64,000 nucleotides of DNA from Rhodopirellula sp. P2 (GTDB lineage Bacteria; Planctomycetota; Planctomycetia; Pirellulales; Pirellulaceae): positions 6,367,001 through 6,431,000 of the forward strand of contig NZ_CP118225.1 of NCBI RefSeq assembly GCF_028768465.1, written 5' to 3'. Below are positions 1 through 8,322 of this stretch, one piece after another; the first letter of the stretch is position 1; the number at the start of each line of letters is the position of its first letter. The notes below the pieces were generated by a model that searched no databases, was not told the origin of the DNA, and saw nothing but the letters and a program-made list of their open reading frames with translations. A program made the position numbers and the translations under genes.

Positions 1-819
1 TTGTTCCGCGAATTGCCGAAACTGCGACGAGCCGATGGTTCGGCCATGTACAACGTTTGGGGGCACGGTTACTCAATTCAAGCCCTGGTGCGATTGCATG
101 CATGGCACCAGAACGATGCGGATCGGCAAGCCAGCATCGTCAGTCTGATCCAGAATCAATTCGAAATGCTGCAGCGTTACGAATCGGTCGACGGTGGTTG
201 GGGCTATTACGACTTCCGCTACCAAGCCGACCAGCCCACTTCGTCGTCGACCAGCTTTGTCAACGGAGCGGTGTTGGTGGCACTCAAGGAAGCTGATTCC
301 ATCGGGGTGACTCCGCCAAAACGCATGGTGGATCGCGCCGTCGCAGCTCTGGGCCGACAACAGAAACCCGACTTCAGCTACCTGTACAGCGAAGACCTGC
401 AGTATCGACCGATGCGAGAGATCAATCGCCCCGGCGGGAGTCTCGGTCGGTCCCAGTGCTGCAATGCGGCGATGCGAGTTTGGGGTGATTCTAAAATCAC
501 CGATGATGTCGTGAAGGTCTGGCTGTGTCGGCTCTATCTCCGCAACGGCTGGCTCGACATCGGCCGCAAGCGACCGGTGCCTCACGAAGCCTGGATGCAG
601 GTGGCAGGCTACTTCTACTTCTTTGGCCACTACTACGCCGCAGTGGGAATGGACTTGTTGCCCCAAGAAGAACGTGCCCCGTACCAATCGATGCTGGCCA
701 AGCTGATGCTGGACCGTCAAGAATCCGACGGTTCATGGTGGGACTACCCGCTGTACGACTACCATCAACCTTACGGAACCGGATTTGTCCTGATGACGCT
801 GGACGCTTGCATGCCGTGA
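1..819 (+). CDS. Squalene-cyclase-like alpha/alpha-toroid protein (C-terminal part)
   Basis: The reading frame is open from the first base, so the true start lies outside the window and only the last 272 residues are seen. They read like a terpene cyclase/prenyltransferase toroid: aromatic-rich helical repeats, a DGGWGYYDF stretch near residue 65 and a QW-like motif (QESDGSWWDYP) near residue 240, followed by YGTGFVLMTL. Many planctomycetes carry large proteins of this fold whose substrate is unknown. The visible part does not show the DxDD motif of squalene-hopene cyclase, so enzymatic cyclase activity cannot be claimed. The stop is followed by a repeat-rich gap. Confidence 0.6.
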   Translation: MFRELPKLRRADGSAMYNVWGHGYSIQALVRLHAWHQNDADRQASIVSLIQNQFEMLQRYESVDGGWGYYDFRYQADQPTSSSTSFVNGAVLVALKEADSIGVTPPKRMVDRAVAALGRQQKPDFSYLYSEDLQYRPMREINRPGGSLGRSQCCNAAMRVWGDSKITDDVVKVWLCRLYLRNGWLDIGRKRPVPHEAWMQVAGYFYFFGHYYAAVGMDLLPQEERAPYQSMLAKLMLDRQESDGSWWDYPLYDYHQPYGTGFVLMTLDACMP

Positions 820-897
820 ACGCGAAAAAGCCAAAGCATTCGCCCCGGTAAAGTGCGGGAACCGGGGCCAACGCCCAAGCGGCTCAGATACCCGACG

Positions 898-915
898 ACA
901 GTTGAGGACAACTGT
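898..915. repeat. Dispersed hairpin repeat, copy 1
   Basis: ACAGTTG-AGGA-CAACTGT forms a perfect 7-bp stem. The same unit recurs at 1475-1494 and 14124-14143, each time followed by GTTC. It has no T tract, so it is not a classical terminator. Confidence 0.7.
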
Positions 916-920
916 TCGAA

Positions 921-1000
921 GCAGGTACGCAGGAGTCATGGGGTATGTGGGCCGTTGGCGTTAGCCACGGTTTTCACGCACAACCGTGGCTCACGCTGGA
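921..1000 (+). repeat. Dispersed repeat with GCAGGTACGCAGG core, copy 1
   Basis: It begins GCAGGTACGCAGG, continues with GGGTATGTGGGCCGTTGG, then an internal hairpin (AGCCACGGTT ... AACCGTGGCT). Close copies start at 3092 and 60676, and an inverted copy lies at 4861-4912. It ends exactly where the MITE-like element begins. Confidence 0.75.
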
Positions 1001-1319
1001 CTGTCAAAAGGTTAGTATTGACACGGAAAATGCGACGTTGATTTTTATTCTGTCCTACGCCCCAACGGGGCAGCTCTAAAATAGCCCCAGGCATCGCCTG
1101 GGGTTTCGTTACGGAGATTCCGACACCAGCCCCAACGGGGCGGCCCTAAGAAAGACTCCCCAAAACCCGCTAGGACCGCCCCCGTTGGGGCTTTGTATTC
1201 TTGGTCCCGCCACAACCCAGGGCGTTGCCCTGGGCTGGCATAGGGCTGCCCCGTTGGGGCGAAGTCGAGGAACGAAACCTGCGCAGTCCAAAGCGGTGTC
1301 AATACCAACCTTTTGACAG
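1001..1319. mobile_element. MITE-like element with 24-bp terminal inverted repeats
   Basis: The left end (1001-1024, beginning CTGTCAAAAGGTT) is matched in inverted orientation by 1296-1319 (ending AACCTTTTGACAG) at 23 of 24 positions. The 319-bp element has no credible gene. Its interior is packed with short palindromes such as GCCCCAACGGGGC, CCCCAGGC..GCCTGGGG and CCCCGTTGGGG. It sits between two oppositely oriented arms of the GCAGGTACGCAGG repeat, as though it had inserted inside a palindromic repeat. The transposase that would mobilise it is not identified. Confidence 0.6.
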
Positions 1320-1370
1320 CCCAGGCTAATGCCCAAACGGCTCACATGGTTGTGCTTGATCATTCCTGCC
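1320..1370 (-). repeat. Dispersed repeat, inverted partial arm
   Basis: CCAGGCTAATGCCCAAACGG and the following bases resemble the inverted arm at 4858-4914 (CCAGGCTAACGCCCAAACGG). It closes the structure opened at 921, on the far side of the MITE-like element. Confidence 0.6.
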
Positions 1371-1474
1371 GACTTTTGTTCCGTGTGCGAAACCTAACGC
1401 TTCACCGCCCGCCTCCACCGAATCCAAACTCAAACAGTTCGAAATAGACCATGGGTCGGTACCTTGCGAGACGG

Positions 1475-1494
1475 AACAGTTAGGGACAACTGTT
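1475..1494. repeat. Dispersed hairpin repeat, copy 2
   Basis: AACAGTT-AGGGAC-AACTGTT, a perfect 7-bp stem followed by CTAC. It is the same unit as 898-915 and 14124-14143. Confidence 0.7.
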
Positions 1495-1616
1495 CTACAC
1501 TGACGATGCCGGAGCCGCTTGTTTCGGCCTCCCGGCATTCTCACGCACCAGGCTGTGATAACATGGTTGCCCCACCTTGAAACGGGCCACGCCAGACTCT
1601 ACTCCAGAACGCCGCC

Positions 1617-3029
1617 ATGAAGAGAATGTTGTCAGGAATCCTGTTTGCGATCCTGCCTATTGCTTCGGTATCTCACGCGAAACCGCCGATCCCCACGCCG
1701 CGTGACACACCCGTGGTGGGCGACATGGACCACTTCTTCCTCGGGTCCATGTATGGGCTGAAAGAGACCGACGAGAGCCTCCGTCGTGTGGTGGACACGC
1801 CGGATTTCCGGGAACTGATTCAAAAACACGATTTGAAGCTTTTGGGCGGCCCGATGCTGGGCTGCGTCACCGATCATAGCGCTCGCATTTGGGTTCGAAC
1901 GACCGAAGCCGCCAGCGTGCAAGTTGTGATGGACGGCGGCGCAAGCAAGGTCGTCACAACATCGGCGGAGATGGACTTCACCGCGCTGTTGGATCTGGAC
2001 GGATTGCAGCCCGCCACGGACTACACCTACGACGTTTTGGTCGATGGACAAAGCGTTTTCCCCGATCAGAAACCAACGTTCCAGACTTATCCGTCCAAAG
2101 GCGAGAAGGCAACGTTCAGCGTCGCGTTTGGCGGTGGTGCCCGGTACAACCCGTCCAAGGAAAAGATCTGGGACGTGATTGCGAGTCGGTCACCGGAAGC
2201 GATCCTGTTGCTCGGCGACAATGTTTACATCGATCAACCCAAGTCACGAACGAAACAGCGAGTTCACTACTACCGCCGACAATTGCGACCCGAGTTTCAG
2301 CGGCTGACCGCGTCGACATCGGTGTACGCAGTCTACGACGATCACGATCTTGGCGTCGATGACTCGTCCGGTGGCCCCCGCCGTTTCAAGCCCAGTTGGA
2401 AATTCGAATCATGGAAGGTTTTTCGCGAGAACTGGAACAACCCCGCGTACGGAGGCGGCGAGGAACTTCCGGGGTGTTGGTTTGACTTCTCGATTGGCGA
2501 CGTCGACTTCTTCATGCTCGACAATCGCTACTACCGATCATTCAAGGACGGGACCATGTTGGGTCCCGAACAAAAGGAATGGCTGCTGGCCAAATTGAAA
2601 GCCTCCGATGCCACCTTCAAAGTTCTCGCCTCGGGGACACTGTGGACGGAGCACGCTGACAAAGGCGGGAAAGATTCTTGGTGGGGCGTGAAGGAAGAAC
2701 GCAACGAAATCTTTGACTTCATCGACCAGGAGAAAATTGGCGGCGTGATTCTGCTGTCGGCTGATCGACACCGCACCGACGTGTACAAGATCGAACGTCC
2801 CAACGGCTACGACTTGTTCGAATTCGAGACATCGAAGATGACGAACGATCACACCCACCCGACCAAAGAGAAAGCCGTTTTCTCATACAACGAAGGCAAC
2901 TTCTTTGGGATGCTGACGTTCGATTTGGAGCAGGCCGATCCGGAAATGACGTTCCAGTGCATCACGATGGAAAACCAGAAGGTCTATGAGATGACGTTGA
3001 AACGCAGCCAATTGCAGGCGGCGGAGTGA
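1617..3029 (+). CDS. PhoD-like metallophosphatase, exported
   Basis: This 470-residue protein opens with a signal peptide (MKRMLSGILFAILPIASVSHA). A PhoD-type N-terminal Ig-like domain follows at about residues 80-170 (GPMLGCVTDHSARIWVRTT). The metallophosphatase core shows GDNVYID near residue 200, DDHDLGVDD near 240 and SADRHRTDVY near 381. These are the metal-binding positions of PhoD/alkaline phosphodiesterase-like enzymes. The likely role is release of phosphate from phosphoesters outside the cytoplasm; the substrate is unknown. The ATG at 1617 gives the only well-formed signal peptide. The gene is flanked on both sides by repeat-rich DNA and is not in an operon. Confidence 0.85.
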   Translation: MKRMLSGILFAILPIASVSHAKPPIPTPRDTPVVGDMDHFFLGSMYGLKETDESLRRVVDTPDFRELIQKHDLKLLGGPMLGCVTDHSARIWVRTTEAASVQVVMDGGASKVVTTSAEMDFTALLDLDGLQPATDYTYDVLVDGQSVFPDQKPTFQTYPSKGEKATFSVAFGGGARYNPSKEKIWDVIASRSPEAILLLGDNVYIDQPKSRTKQRVHYYRRQLRPEFQRLTASTSVYAVYDDHDLGVDDSSGGPRRFKPSWKFESWKVFRENWNNPAYGGGEELPGCWFDFSIGDVDFFMLDNRYYRSFKDGTMLGPEQKEWLLAKLKASDATFKVLASGTLWTEHADKGGKDSWWGVKEERNEIFDFIDQEKIGGVILLSADRHRTDVYKIERPNGYDLFEFETSKMTNDHTHPTKEKAVFSYNEGNFFGMLTFDLEQADPEMTFQCITMENQKVYEMTLKRSQLQAAE

Positions 3030-3090
3030 GCACGACGAAGGTCGTGCGTTTCATATCGGTCTCGTCAATTGAGTCGTCCACGACGTTCTA

Positions 3091-3169
3091 AGCAGGTACG
3101 CAGGTGTCATCGGGTATGTGAGCCGTTTGGCGTTAGCCACGGTTCCCACGCAAAACCGGGGCTAACGCT
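3091..3169 (+). repeat. Dispersed repeat, copy 2, abutting the IS left end
   Basis: AGCAGGTACGCAGG is followed by GTCATCGGGTATGTGAGCCG and a strong hairpin, GCGTTAGCC ... GGCTAACGC, at about 3131-3167. It ends immediately before the IS terminal repeat at 3170. Confidence 0.75.
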
Positions 3170-3175
3170 GGACTG

Positions 3176-4597
3176 CTAAATCATTGGGCTTGCGGCGGCC
3201 ATGCGTTTGCGCAATTTTCCTTCCTCTGGGGCGGCGGTCAAGTCTTCTCGACGAGCAACGTGGATTCCTGATCGGAGGTTGTCACGGGCCCATTGTCTCA
3301 GGTGCTTCATTTGGCAAGTCGACAGGGCTTCCTTGATGAGGTCGGTTGTGATTTCTGTCGTGGCAGCAGCGAGAGATAAGATCTGTCGCGTCACGCTGTT
3401 GCCGCTGTGATGCAGAAGACGCTTGCCTTTGCCGATCAGGGATTCGAGTACTTCGGTGCTCCCAGGCATCGCGGCATCCCCACTGAGCGATTGACACAGC
3501 GGCGCGACTTCATCGGCAACCTGCCGGACGAGCGATTTTGATTCCTCGTAGTCGACAGTCTCACCAAGACGCCGAATCTCATCGGCCGTGGTTGCGGTGT
3601 AACCGTTCCGCCGAACAAGTTGATTGATCGCTTGACCCGCCCAGATCACTTCCAACCATACCGACGCTCGCTCGCGATATTCGTCCAACCAACCCAGTCG
3701 CTGCTCAACGAGTTTTGATGGCAACCTAGCTTGTTGTCGATCGTTGATTTGACCCGATCGCACTCGATCCAGAACACCCATCGCGCGGATCGCCCAGCGG
3801 ACTTCTCGGTCGTAGTTCATGTAACGAGCTTTGGTCTTGGGACATGGCGGCTTGAGGTGGGCGAGCGAACTTTGACGTAGGAAGTTGGCACATCGATAAC
3901 AGGCCTTGCGGTACAAGTCCCATCGCGAGTCGGACTCGAAAATGGATTTAATGACGCGGCTGACCAAATGCACGATGTCGTAGTACGAAGCGACTTCGGG
4001 ATGCTCTTGTTGGAACAATTCCACGCCTTTTTTCAGGTCCGAACCGCGGTCGCTTAGGGTTGCCACGGGACTGCCGAACTGATCGGCGAGTTGCTCAAGC
4101 TGACCGCAGACCACTTCGCCGTTGGAGGTTTCCACTGGCATTACCGCAATGACAACAAGGTCATGATGGCTCATCGGCCCACTGAGTTTGTGGTAATTCT
4201 CCAATGCGATTCCCAGCACGATCAAGCACTTGGTGCTGCCAGCGTTAATCGTATGGTCGAGCAGCCAAACCCAATCGTCGCGCCGCTGATCCGTCCGCTC
4301 GATCAAGTACAGACCCAGCCGAAGAATATGATTCTGAATGGTGGTCTCGCAGGGAGCATCCAGTCCAAGGCCACCGTTGCACTGGTCGATGATGTTGCAA
4401 GTTCGACTGGCTGCCCGCAGCGAGATCGCTCCTTCCAGGACCAAGCGGATCGCTCGGACGATGATGTCCGCTGGGAACAAGCTACCAACGACGGACAGCG
4501 AGGTGGTTGGTTCCGGCGCAACCGCAACGTTTACTTGGGCTGTTTTTTTTTGAGTTCTTTGAGCTTGGCTTCGGCCGCCTCGGCGCGGGCTCGCCAA
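3176..4597 (-). CDS. IS transposase, orfB (catalytic part)
   Basis: The open frame spans 473 codons, but the first ~18 (MASPRRGGRSQAQRTQKK) are an out-of-frame reading of the orfA coding sequence. The true product probably begins in orfA and shifts -1 on a run of nine A residues (complement of 4543-4551) into ...TAQVNVAVAPEP. The body looks like a DDE transposase: WLLDHTINAG with a candidate first Asp, VATLSDRGSDLKKG with a second, then a DIVH-type helix and a long helical C-terminal part. The stop codon lies inside the left terminal repeat. I do not assign a named IS family. Confidence 0.7.
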   Translation of the reverse strand: MASPRRGGRSQAQRTQKKTAQVNVAVAPEPTTSLSVVGSLFPADIIVRAIRLVLEGAISLRAASRTCNIIDQCNGGLGLDAPCETTIQNHILRLGLYLIERTDQRRDDWVWLLDHTINAGSTKCLIVLGIALENYHKLSGPMSHHDLVVIAVMPVETSNGEVVCGQLEQLADQFGSPVATLSDRGSDLKKGVELFQQEHPEVASYYDIVHLVSRVIKSIFESDSRWDLYRKACYRCANFLRQSSLAHLKPPCPKTKARYMNYDREVRWAIRAMGVLDRVRSGQINDRQQARLPSKLVEQRLGWLDEYRERASVWLEVIWAGQAINQLVRRNGYTATTADEIRRLGETVDYEESKSLVRQVADEVAPLCQSLSGDAAMPGSTEVLESLIGKGKRLLHHSGNSVTRQILSLAAATTEITTDLIKEALSTCQMKHLRQWARDNLRSGIHVARREDLTAAPEEGKLRKRMAAASPMI

Positions 4598-4755
4598 GCT
4601 TCGCGACTCTTGGTCACCGCACGGACTTGATTTTCAGCGACTCGGTGCTTCTCCCTCAGCAGCCGATACTTTTTCCTGAGCTGATCGCGTCCGTTTTTAA
4701 GAAACTCAATCACTTTGTGCGGTGGCGACTTGTATCGGGCGATTTCTTCGGGCAT
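4531..4755 (-). CDS. IS orfA, coiled-coil N-terminal part of transposase
   Basis: A 75-residue frame beginning MPEEIARYKSPP and ending AEAKLKELKKKQPK. The ATG at 4755 is preceded by GGAGAG at good spacing, which favours it over upstream ATGs at 4767 and 4791. The protein is almost entirely charged helix with Arg/Lys/Glu heptad character. It terminates shortly after the A9 run shared with orfB. The two frames are related by -1, as in IS elements that make a fused OrfAB transposase by programmed frameshifting or slippage. Confidence 0.65.
   Translation of the reverse strand: MPEEIARYKSPPHKVIEFLKNGRDQLRKKYRLLREKHRVAENQVRAVTKSREAWRARAEAAEAKLKELKKKQPK
4543..4551 (-). promoter_or_regulatory. A9 slippery site for -1 frameshift in the IS
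   Basis: The minus strand reads CTC AAA AAA AAA CAG in the orfA frame. Slipping back one base gives AAA AAA AAA ACA GCC, which continues in the long orfB frame. Homopolymer slippage by RNA polymerase is an alternative mechanism. Confidence 0.6.
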
Positions 4756-4857
4756 GGTTCTCTCCATAGGCGGCCAAACGACTATCACCATTGGAACTAA
4801 AACGCCAAGATCCCGCAGCGCGAATTGACGCTGTCAACCCCAAAGATTTCGCAGGCC

Positions 4858-4914
4858 AGGCTAACGCCCAAACGGCTCACAAGATGAAACCCAATCATTC
4901 CTGCGTACCTGCTT
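4858..4914 (-). repeat. Dispersed repeat, inverted copy abutting the IS right end
   Basis: The complement reads GCAGGTACGCAGG followed by GTGAGCCGTTTGGGCGTTAG, matching the copies at 921, 3092 and 60676 but in the opposite direction. Confidence 0.7.
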
Positions 4915-5373
4915 AACGAATGTAGGATGGTCACTCTTGCCCCTCAGAGTGACGGACGCCGGCCCCGTAAGGGGCGAGGATCGCTGCCATGATGCGCGTT
5001 CGGTACGAACCCCGTCATCGCCTTCACCGCCCAGATTTTGAAATTTACAATTTACAATTTCACTTTTTCAATCCATCCCCCATCACCACCTGTCGTCACC
5101 TGTCGCCGCTCCGCGGCTTGTCGAACGTCATCGTGACACCCAAGACCTCGGGTTGAAAACCCGAGGCTAACAACTGTCACCGCTCCGCGGTTGTTAAAAC
5201 ACCGAACACTCACAACCAGTCGCGGAGCGACGTAAGCCGAAAGCCTTTGGTTTTCAACCCAAGGTCACACACCAACAACACACAAGTCCTCAAGTCGCGG
5301 AGCGACGACAGTTGGTCGCCCCGTCGCCGAATGATCCCCGGTTCGTATCCCGGTCGATGGTCTGCTGTTGATT
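4915..5373. other. Gene-free interval with short palindromic repeats
   Basis: No supported gene. There are several CGCTCCGCGG / GTCGCGGAGCGAC palindromic units between about 5105 and 5310, an ATTTACAATTTACAATTT tract at about 5040, and TTTTCAACCC-type repeats. A related ATTTGCAGTTGTCAATTT tract occurs at about 43610. Confidence 0.6.
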
Positions 5374-6177
5374 TCAGATCGAACGAAACCACTTGTGTCC
5401 GCTTGATCTCAGCAACAACACATACAGCATCGCGAATAGATAGAAACCGATGCAGGTGCCGCTGACGATCATCGCTTGCTCGTCGGCGTTGCTGCTTTCC
5501 ATGTCCATGACCAACAGGACGGCAAAGGGCTGGCCGATGCAGAGCGGGATGAGCCCGAAGATCCAGCCCCATTGGCGTCCCAGCATCGTGAGCAACAGCA
5601 GGGTCCAACCGACGGCGAGACAGAGCACCAGCATGATCGTCGCTTCGGACAAATCCATCCAAATGCCGGCGACCTTGAACAGGACGTTGCCCACTGCGAT
5701 CGTGACCGCCATTCCCAGGATTTGACCGATACTGCGTTGTCCCGTTGGTGGTGTTGGGCCGCGATGGATGGGGCGCCGGAACCATTGCCAAATCAAAAAC
5801 GGCCCCAAGCTCGATATGCTCGCCAACAAAAGGAGGAAGGCGACAAACGATGGCATGAATTGCAATGCGAAAACCATGACGACCGCATTGACGAGCAGGA
5901 AGCAACCAACAACGGTTTGCCAACGCCGCATTGGACGTTTTGCATTTGCTTCCGTTTTGACATCGATCAGTGCGGCCCAGACGCCCATCGCGGTCCAGGT
6001 TGCAGCCAGCCCGCCCAAAGAGGATGCGAACAAGAACTGGCTTTCGTCTTCCATGGAATCGGGGTCACCCAGTCCAGCGAAGCCAGCCAACGCGATCGAC
6101 AGAACGATGGACCAGGTGAAGCACCACCCCAACAGCACGCCATCGACTTGATCCTTTCCGAGCAACGAATCACTCAT
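5374..6177 (-). CDS. Polytopic membrane protein of unknown function
   Basis: This 267-residue protein has about seven to eight hydrophobic segments, including SIVLSIALAGFAGLG, TVVGCFLLVNAVVMVFAL, FVAFLLLLASISSLGPFLIW, ILGMAVTIAVGNVLFKVAG, IMLVLCLAVGWTLLLL and CIGFYLFAMLYVLLL. No catalytic motif is visible and I do not recognise the family. Its ATG overlaps the stop of the upstream DUF1559 gene (ATGA, 6174-6177). It is therefore the last gene of the pseudopilus operon and may be translated with it, but nothing in it resembles a known type II secretion component. Confidence 0.6.
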   Translation of the reverse strand: MSDSLLGKDQVDGVLLGWCFTWSIVLSIALAGFAGLGDPDSMEDESQFLFASSLGGLAATWTAMGVWAALIDVKTEANAKRPMRRWQTVVGCFLLVNAVVMVFALQFMPSFVAFLLLLASISSLGPFLIWQWFRRPIHRGPTPPTGQRSIGQILGMAVTIAVGNVLFKVAGIWMDLSEATIMLVLCLAVGWTLLLLTMLGRQWGWIFGLIPLCIGQPFAVLLVMDMESSNADEQAMIVSGTCIGFYLFAMLYVLLLRSSGHKWFRSI

Positions 6178-7067
6178 TCCAAGCTCTGTTCGCGAAGCGA
6201 ATCGATCGATTGAAACTGCAGGGGCAACTGACCATCGCGACGGTCGACCATTTGCTCCAAAATCCGCGGGTCGGTTTGCGCCGACTGGAAACGCACTTCG
6301 CCAGATCCAAACAAGAAGTGAGTCCCTGCGGGGTGGCGACTGCCGACCGAACCCACCGCCGATGCAGGTGGCTTGGCAAAGCGATCGTCAACCGTTTGGA
6401 TGCCACCGCCGACATTCCGCAGCGTGGCTCGCGTTCCGCTGAGCCACCCCAGATCATCGAGCGGCAACAACTTCTCTGAAACGAAGGCGGTGTTGGCCAG
6501 CCCATCGGTCACATCGTCACGCGTGATCGCAACGTTGAGAATGAAGACGCCATGGTCGCTCTCGTCGATGGATTTTTCCGTGGGGTGATGCAGCCCGACG
6601 TAACTGCTGGCGTTATCAGGCGTTCGTTCGGCGGAGGGACACTGAACGTGCGGGACACTCAGTTCCAACACGGGCCGGTTGGCAGCGTCATAAACACTGA
6701 CGGATCGATTGATGCGGCTTCCGACAACAGGTTGGTCCATCAAATCCATCAGGCGTCCCAGCCAATTGTGATGGTTCCCAACATCCGTGCTTTCAATCGG
6801 TCCGGAAATTCCGTCGTCGGGGGCGAGGACGGTCCCGACGGGGAAGTGCATCCAACGGTCGTGGTAGCTTTGGATCGCCAAACCAATCGGGATCAATTTT
6901 GATTGACAGGTCGCACGCCGGGATGTTTCGCGAATCGATTGAACCGCCGGGGCCAGCATTCCAACCAGGACCCCAATGATCGCAATCGCGACCAGCAACT
7001 CCACCAGGGTGAAGCCACGATGAGTCGTGCATACGGGAGAAGCTTGCTTTGCTTGGCGAACGTTCAT
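6174..7067 (-). CDS. DUF1559-type pseudopilin
   Basis: This 297-residue protein has a prepilin signal, HRG|FTLVELLVAIAIIGVL, cleaved before Phe with Glu at +5, at residues ~18-38. It continues with the planctomycete DUF1559 pattern (RRATCQSKLIPIGLAIQSYHD). The family's C-terminal H-X9-DG segment is present but degenerate: SRHPAGTHFLFGSGEVRF, with GSGEV instead of the usual ADGSV. It overlaps its neighbours by 4 bases on both sides, so translation is probably coupled. The expected role is an inner-membrane pseudopilin assembled by the ATPase and GspF-like proteins encoded upstream. Confidence 0.75.
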   Translation of the reverse strand: MNVRQAKQASPVCTTHRGFTLVELLVAIAIIGVLVGMLAPAVQSIRETSRRATCQSKLIPIGLAIQSYHDRWMHFPVGTVLAPDDGISGPIESTDVGNHHNWLGRLMDLMDQPVVGSRINRSVSVYDAANRPVLELSVPHVQCPSAERTPDNASSYVGLHHPTEKSIDESDHGVFILNVAITRDDVTDGLANTAFVSEKLLPLDDLGWLSGTRATLRNVGGGIQTVDDRFAKPPASAVGSVGSRHPAGTHFLFGSGEVRFQSAQTDPRILEQMVDRRDGQLPLQFQSIDSLREQSLE

Positions 7068-7450
7068 GAGTTGCCTCGTTGTTGACGTCGGATCGAAATG
7101 CCAGGGCGGTTGTTACGAACCAAGGTGGCTTCGATTTGATTGGGTTGATCACCGGAAACGATGACTTTCACGTCGATCCAAACTCCCGCCTCTTCATCGA
7201 CGGGCAGCCGAAGATCGGATTCGAGCTCATCTCCCAATGCCTGGGCGGTTTGAATGGCGGATTCGAGCAAGGTGATCGACTGGTGGTGCAGATCATGTCG
7301 ACGTGAGTTTGCCGCGTTCCCACCAGTCACCAGTGCAAACGTGCCGACGAGCAAGGCCAACGCCAGCACCAATCCCAATGCGGCCAGGCCATGACGGGAT
7401 GGCCGAGGATGTCTGCGACGACTCTGGCGAGGAGCATGTGTCAAAATCAA
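7064..7450 (-). CDS. Small single-pass protein in the pseudopilus operon
   Basis: A 128-residue protein with a basic N-terminus and one hydrophobic helix (RHGLAALGLVLALALLVGTF, residues ~19-38), then a soluble domain ending in RPGISIRRQQRGNS. It resembles a pseudopilin in layout and could be cleaved after RHG. It lacks the usual Glu at +5, as does GspK, the minor pseudopilin at the tip of type II pseudopili. It is much shorter than GspK, so that comparison is weak. ATGA overlaps join it to both neighbours. Confidence 0.55.
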   Translation of the reverse strand: MILTHAPRQSRRRHPRPSRHGLAALGLVLALALLVGTFALVTGGNAANSRRHDLHHQSITLLESAIQTAQALGDELESDLRLPVDEEAGVWIDVKVIVSGDQPNQIEATLVRNNRPGISIRRQQRGNS

Positions 7451-7938
7451 TTTGGCATCCTCTGAGCGGCAAGGATTCGAATCGGTTGGGAGGGACGGTT
7501 CGGCAACGTGATCACCAGTTCGACCAACGATGGCTCTTGTTCAGCATCGTCAACCGAATCCGGCTGCAAGCGGATTGCAACCTGCGAGTCTTCGTTGATG
7601 AGGTAACGGTCGGATGCTTTCAATGCCGGCTCATTGGATTCGACGCTGCGAGAAAACAAGGGTTCCGAACCGAAGTCGTACAGAATTCGTGATTCAGGAT
7701 CGCTGAGCGTGAGGATCAACAGGGAACCTTCGACCTCCAAATCAGTGGCGTCCGCCACGTCACGGCGAAGGTCATTGGCCAATCGCCGAATTTCTTGACG
7801 ATCACGGACCGAGGCGGTTGCCCGCTGACCGCTGGTGCGAATCAGGGATACCAGCGCAAGCGTCCCGCCGAGCATGGCGATGACAAGCGCAAGGGTGACC
7901 ACCATTTCGATCAGAGTGAAACCAACTCGACGATTCAT
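7447..7938 (-). CDS. Minor pseudopilin, GspJ-like
   Basis: A 163-residue protein beginning MNRRVG|FTLIEMVVTLALVIAM, a typical class III prepilin signal with Glu at +5. A transmembrane helix and a soluble domain rich in short beta-like stretches follow (LEVEGSLLILTLSDPESRILYDF). Length and position between other pseudopilin genes fit a minor pseudopilin such as GspJ or GspH; sequence alone does not separate these. ATGA-type overlaps connect it to the genes on each side. Confidence 0.65.
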   Translation of the reverse strand: MNRRVGFTLIEMVVTLALVIAMLGGTLALVSLIRTSGQRATASVRDRQEIRRLANDLRRDVADATDLEVEGSLLILTLSDPESRILYDFGSEPLFSRSVESNEPALKASDRYLINEDSQVAIRLQPDSVDDAEQEPSLVELVITLPNRPSQPIRILAAQRMPN

Positions 7939-8318
7939 TGGTCCAGCTCCATTCGCCAGACATGATGCTGGAGCGTTTGCGAGTGAACGCTGGTTTGAAT
8001 CGTCAGGTGCACCCCGTTTCGGGAGTCCGTCTCAAAAGGCTCAATTTGGATCTGAATGTTGGAATTGGGATCTCGTTGCTCGACAACGCCCGTCAAGTCC
8101 TCGTAAGCAATCAACGACAGTCGTTGAGCTTCGTTTTCAATAGCGAGCTGCCGTTCCAAGCGATTCGTGGAGACACGATCGAACAGCTGTCCGCTTTGAT
8201 GCATTTGCACGGCAAACCCAGTCGCAATGGCCAGGAACGCAAACCCCGCCATCGTTTCCAGCAACGCGAAACCATGGCGTGTTTTCGTGCGTGTTCGGTT
8301 AAAAGTAGCCGCTCTCAT
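7935..8318 (-). CDS. Minor pseudopilin, GspI/PilV-like
   Basis: A 127-residue protein with RHG|FALLETMAGFAFLAIATGF near residues 14-34, a prepilin-type signal with Glu at +5 and a membrane helix. The soluble part is short (RQLAIENEAQRLSLIAYEDL...). The size and the ALLE-type signal are typical of GspI/PilV minor pseudopilins. It overlaps the following pseudopilin gene by 4 bases and starts 4 bases after the upstream GspF-like gene ends. Confidence 0.6.
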   Translation of the reverse strand: MRAATFNRTRTKTRHGFALLETMAGFAFLAIATGFAVQMHQSGQLFDRVSTNRLERQLAIENEAQRLSLIAYEDLTGVVEQRDPNSNIQIQIEPFETDSRNGVHLTIQTSVHSQTLQHHVWRMELDQ

Positions 8319-8322
8319 TCGT

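Larger units (their letters stand above)
820..1616. other. Gene-free, repeat-rich interval
   Basis: No convincing gene is seen in this ~800-base stretch. It contains two copies of a short ACAGTT/AACTGT hairpin (898-915, 1475-1494), two arms of a dispersed repeat (921-1000 and 1320-1370, inverted), and between the arms a MITE-like element (1001-1319). Short open frames here have no recognisable domain and follow the repeats. Confidence 0.7.
3170..4857 (-). mobile_element. Insertion sequence with imperfect 23-bp terminal repeats
   Basis: The ends 3170-3192 (GGACTGCTAAATC...) and 4835-4857 (reverse complement GGCCTGCGAAATC...) match at 19 of 23 positions as inverted repeats. They enclose two overlapping frames, orfA and orfB, joined by a likely -1 frameshift. 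The element is about 1.69 kb. On both sides lie oppositely oriented copies of the GCAGGTACGCAGG dispersed repeat, so the IS also appears to sit inside a palindromic repeat. No clear target-site duplication was found. The IS family was not identified. Confidence 0.65.

Noticed and set aside
73..720. Antisense 215-codon frame opposite the squalene-cyclase-like gene
   Set aside because: No domain and no ribosome site; the sense frame has clear family motifs.
1045..1308. Short frames inside the MITE-like element
   Set aside because: They are translations of GCCCCAACGGGGC-type palindromes with no start signals.
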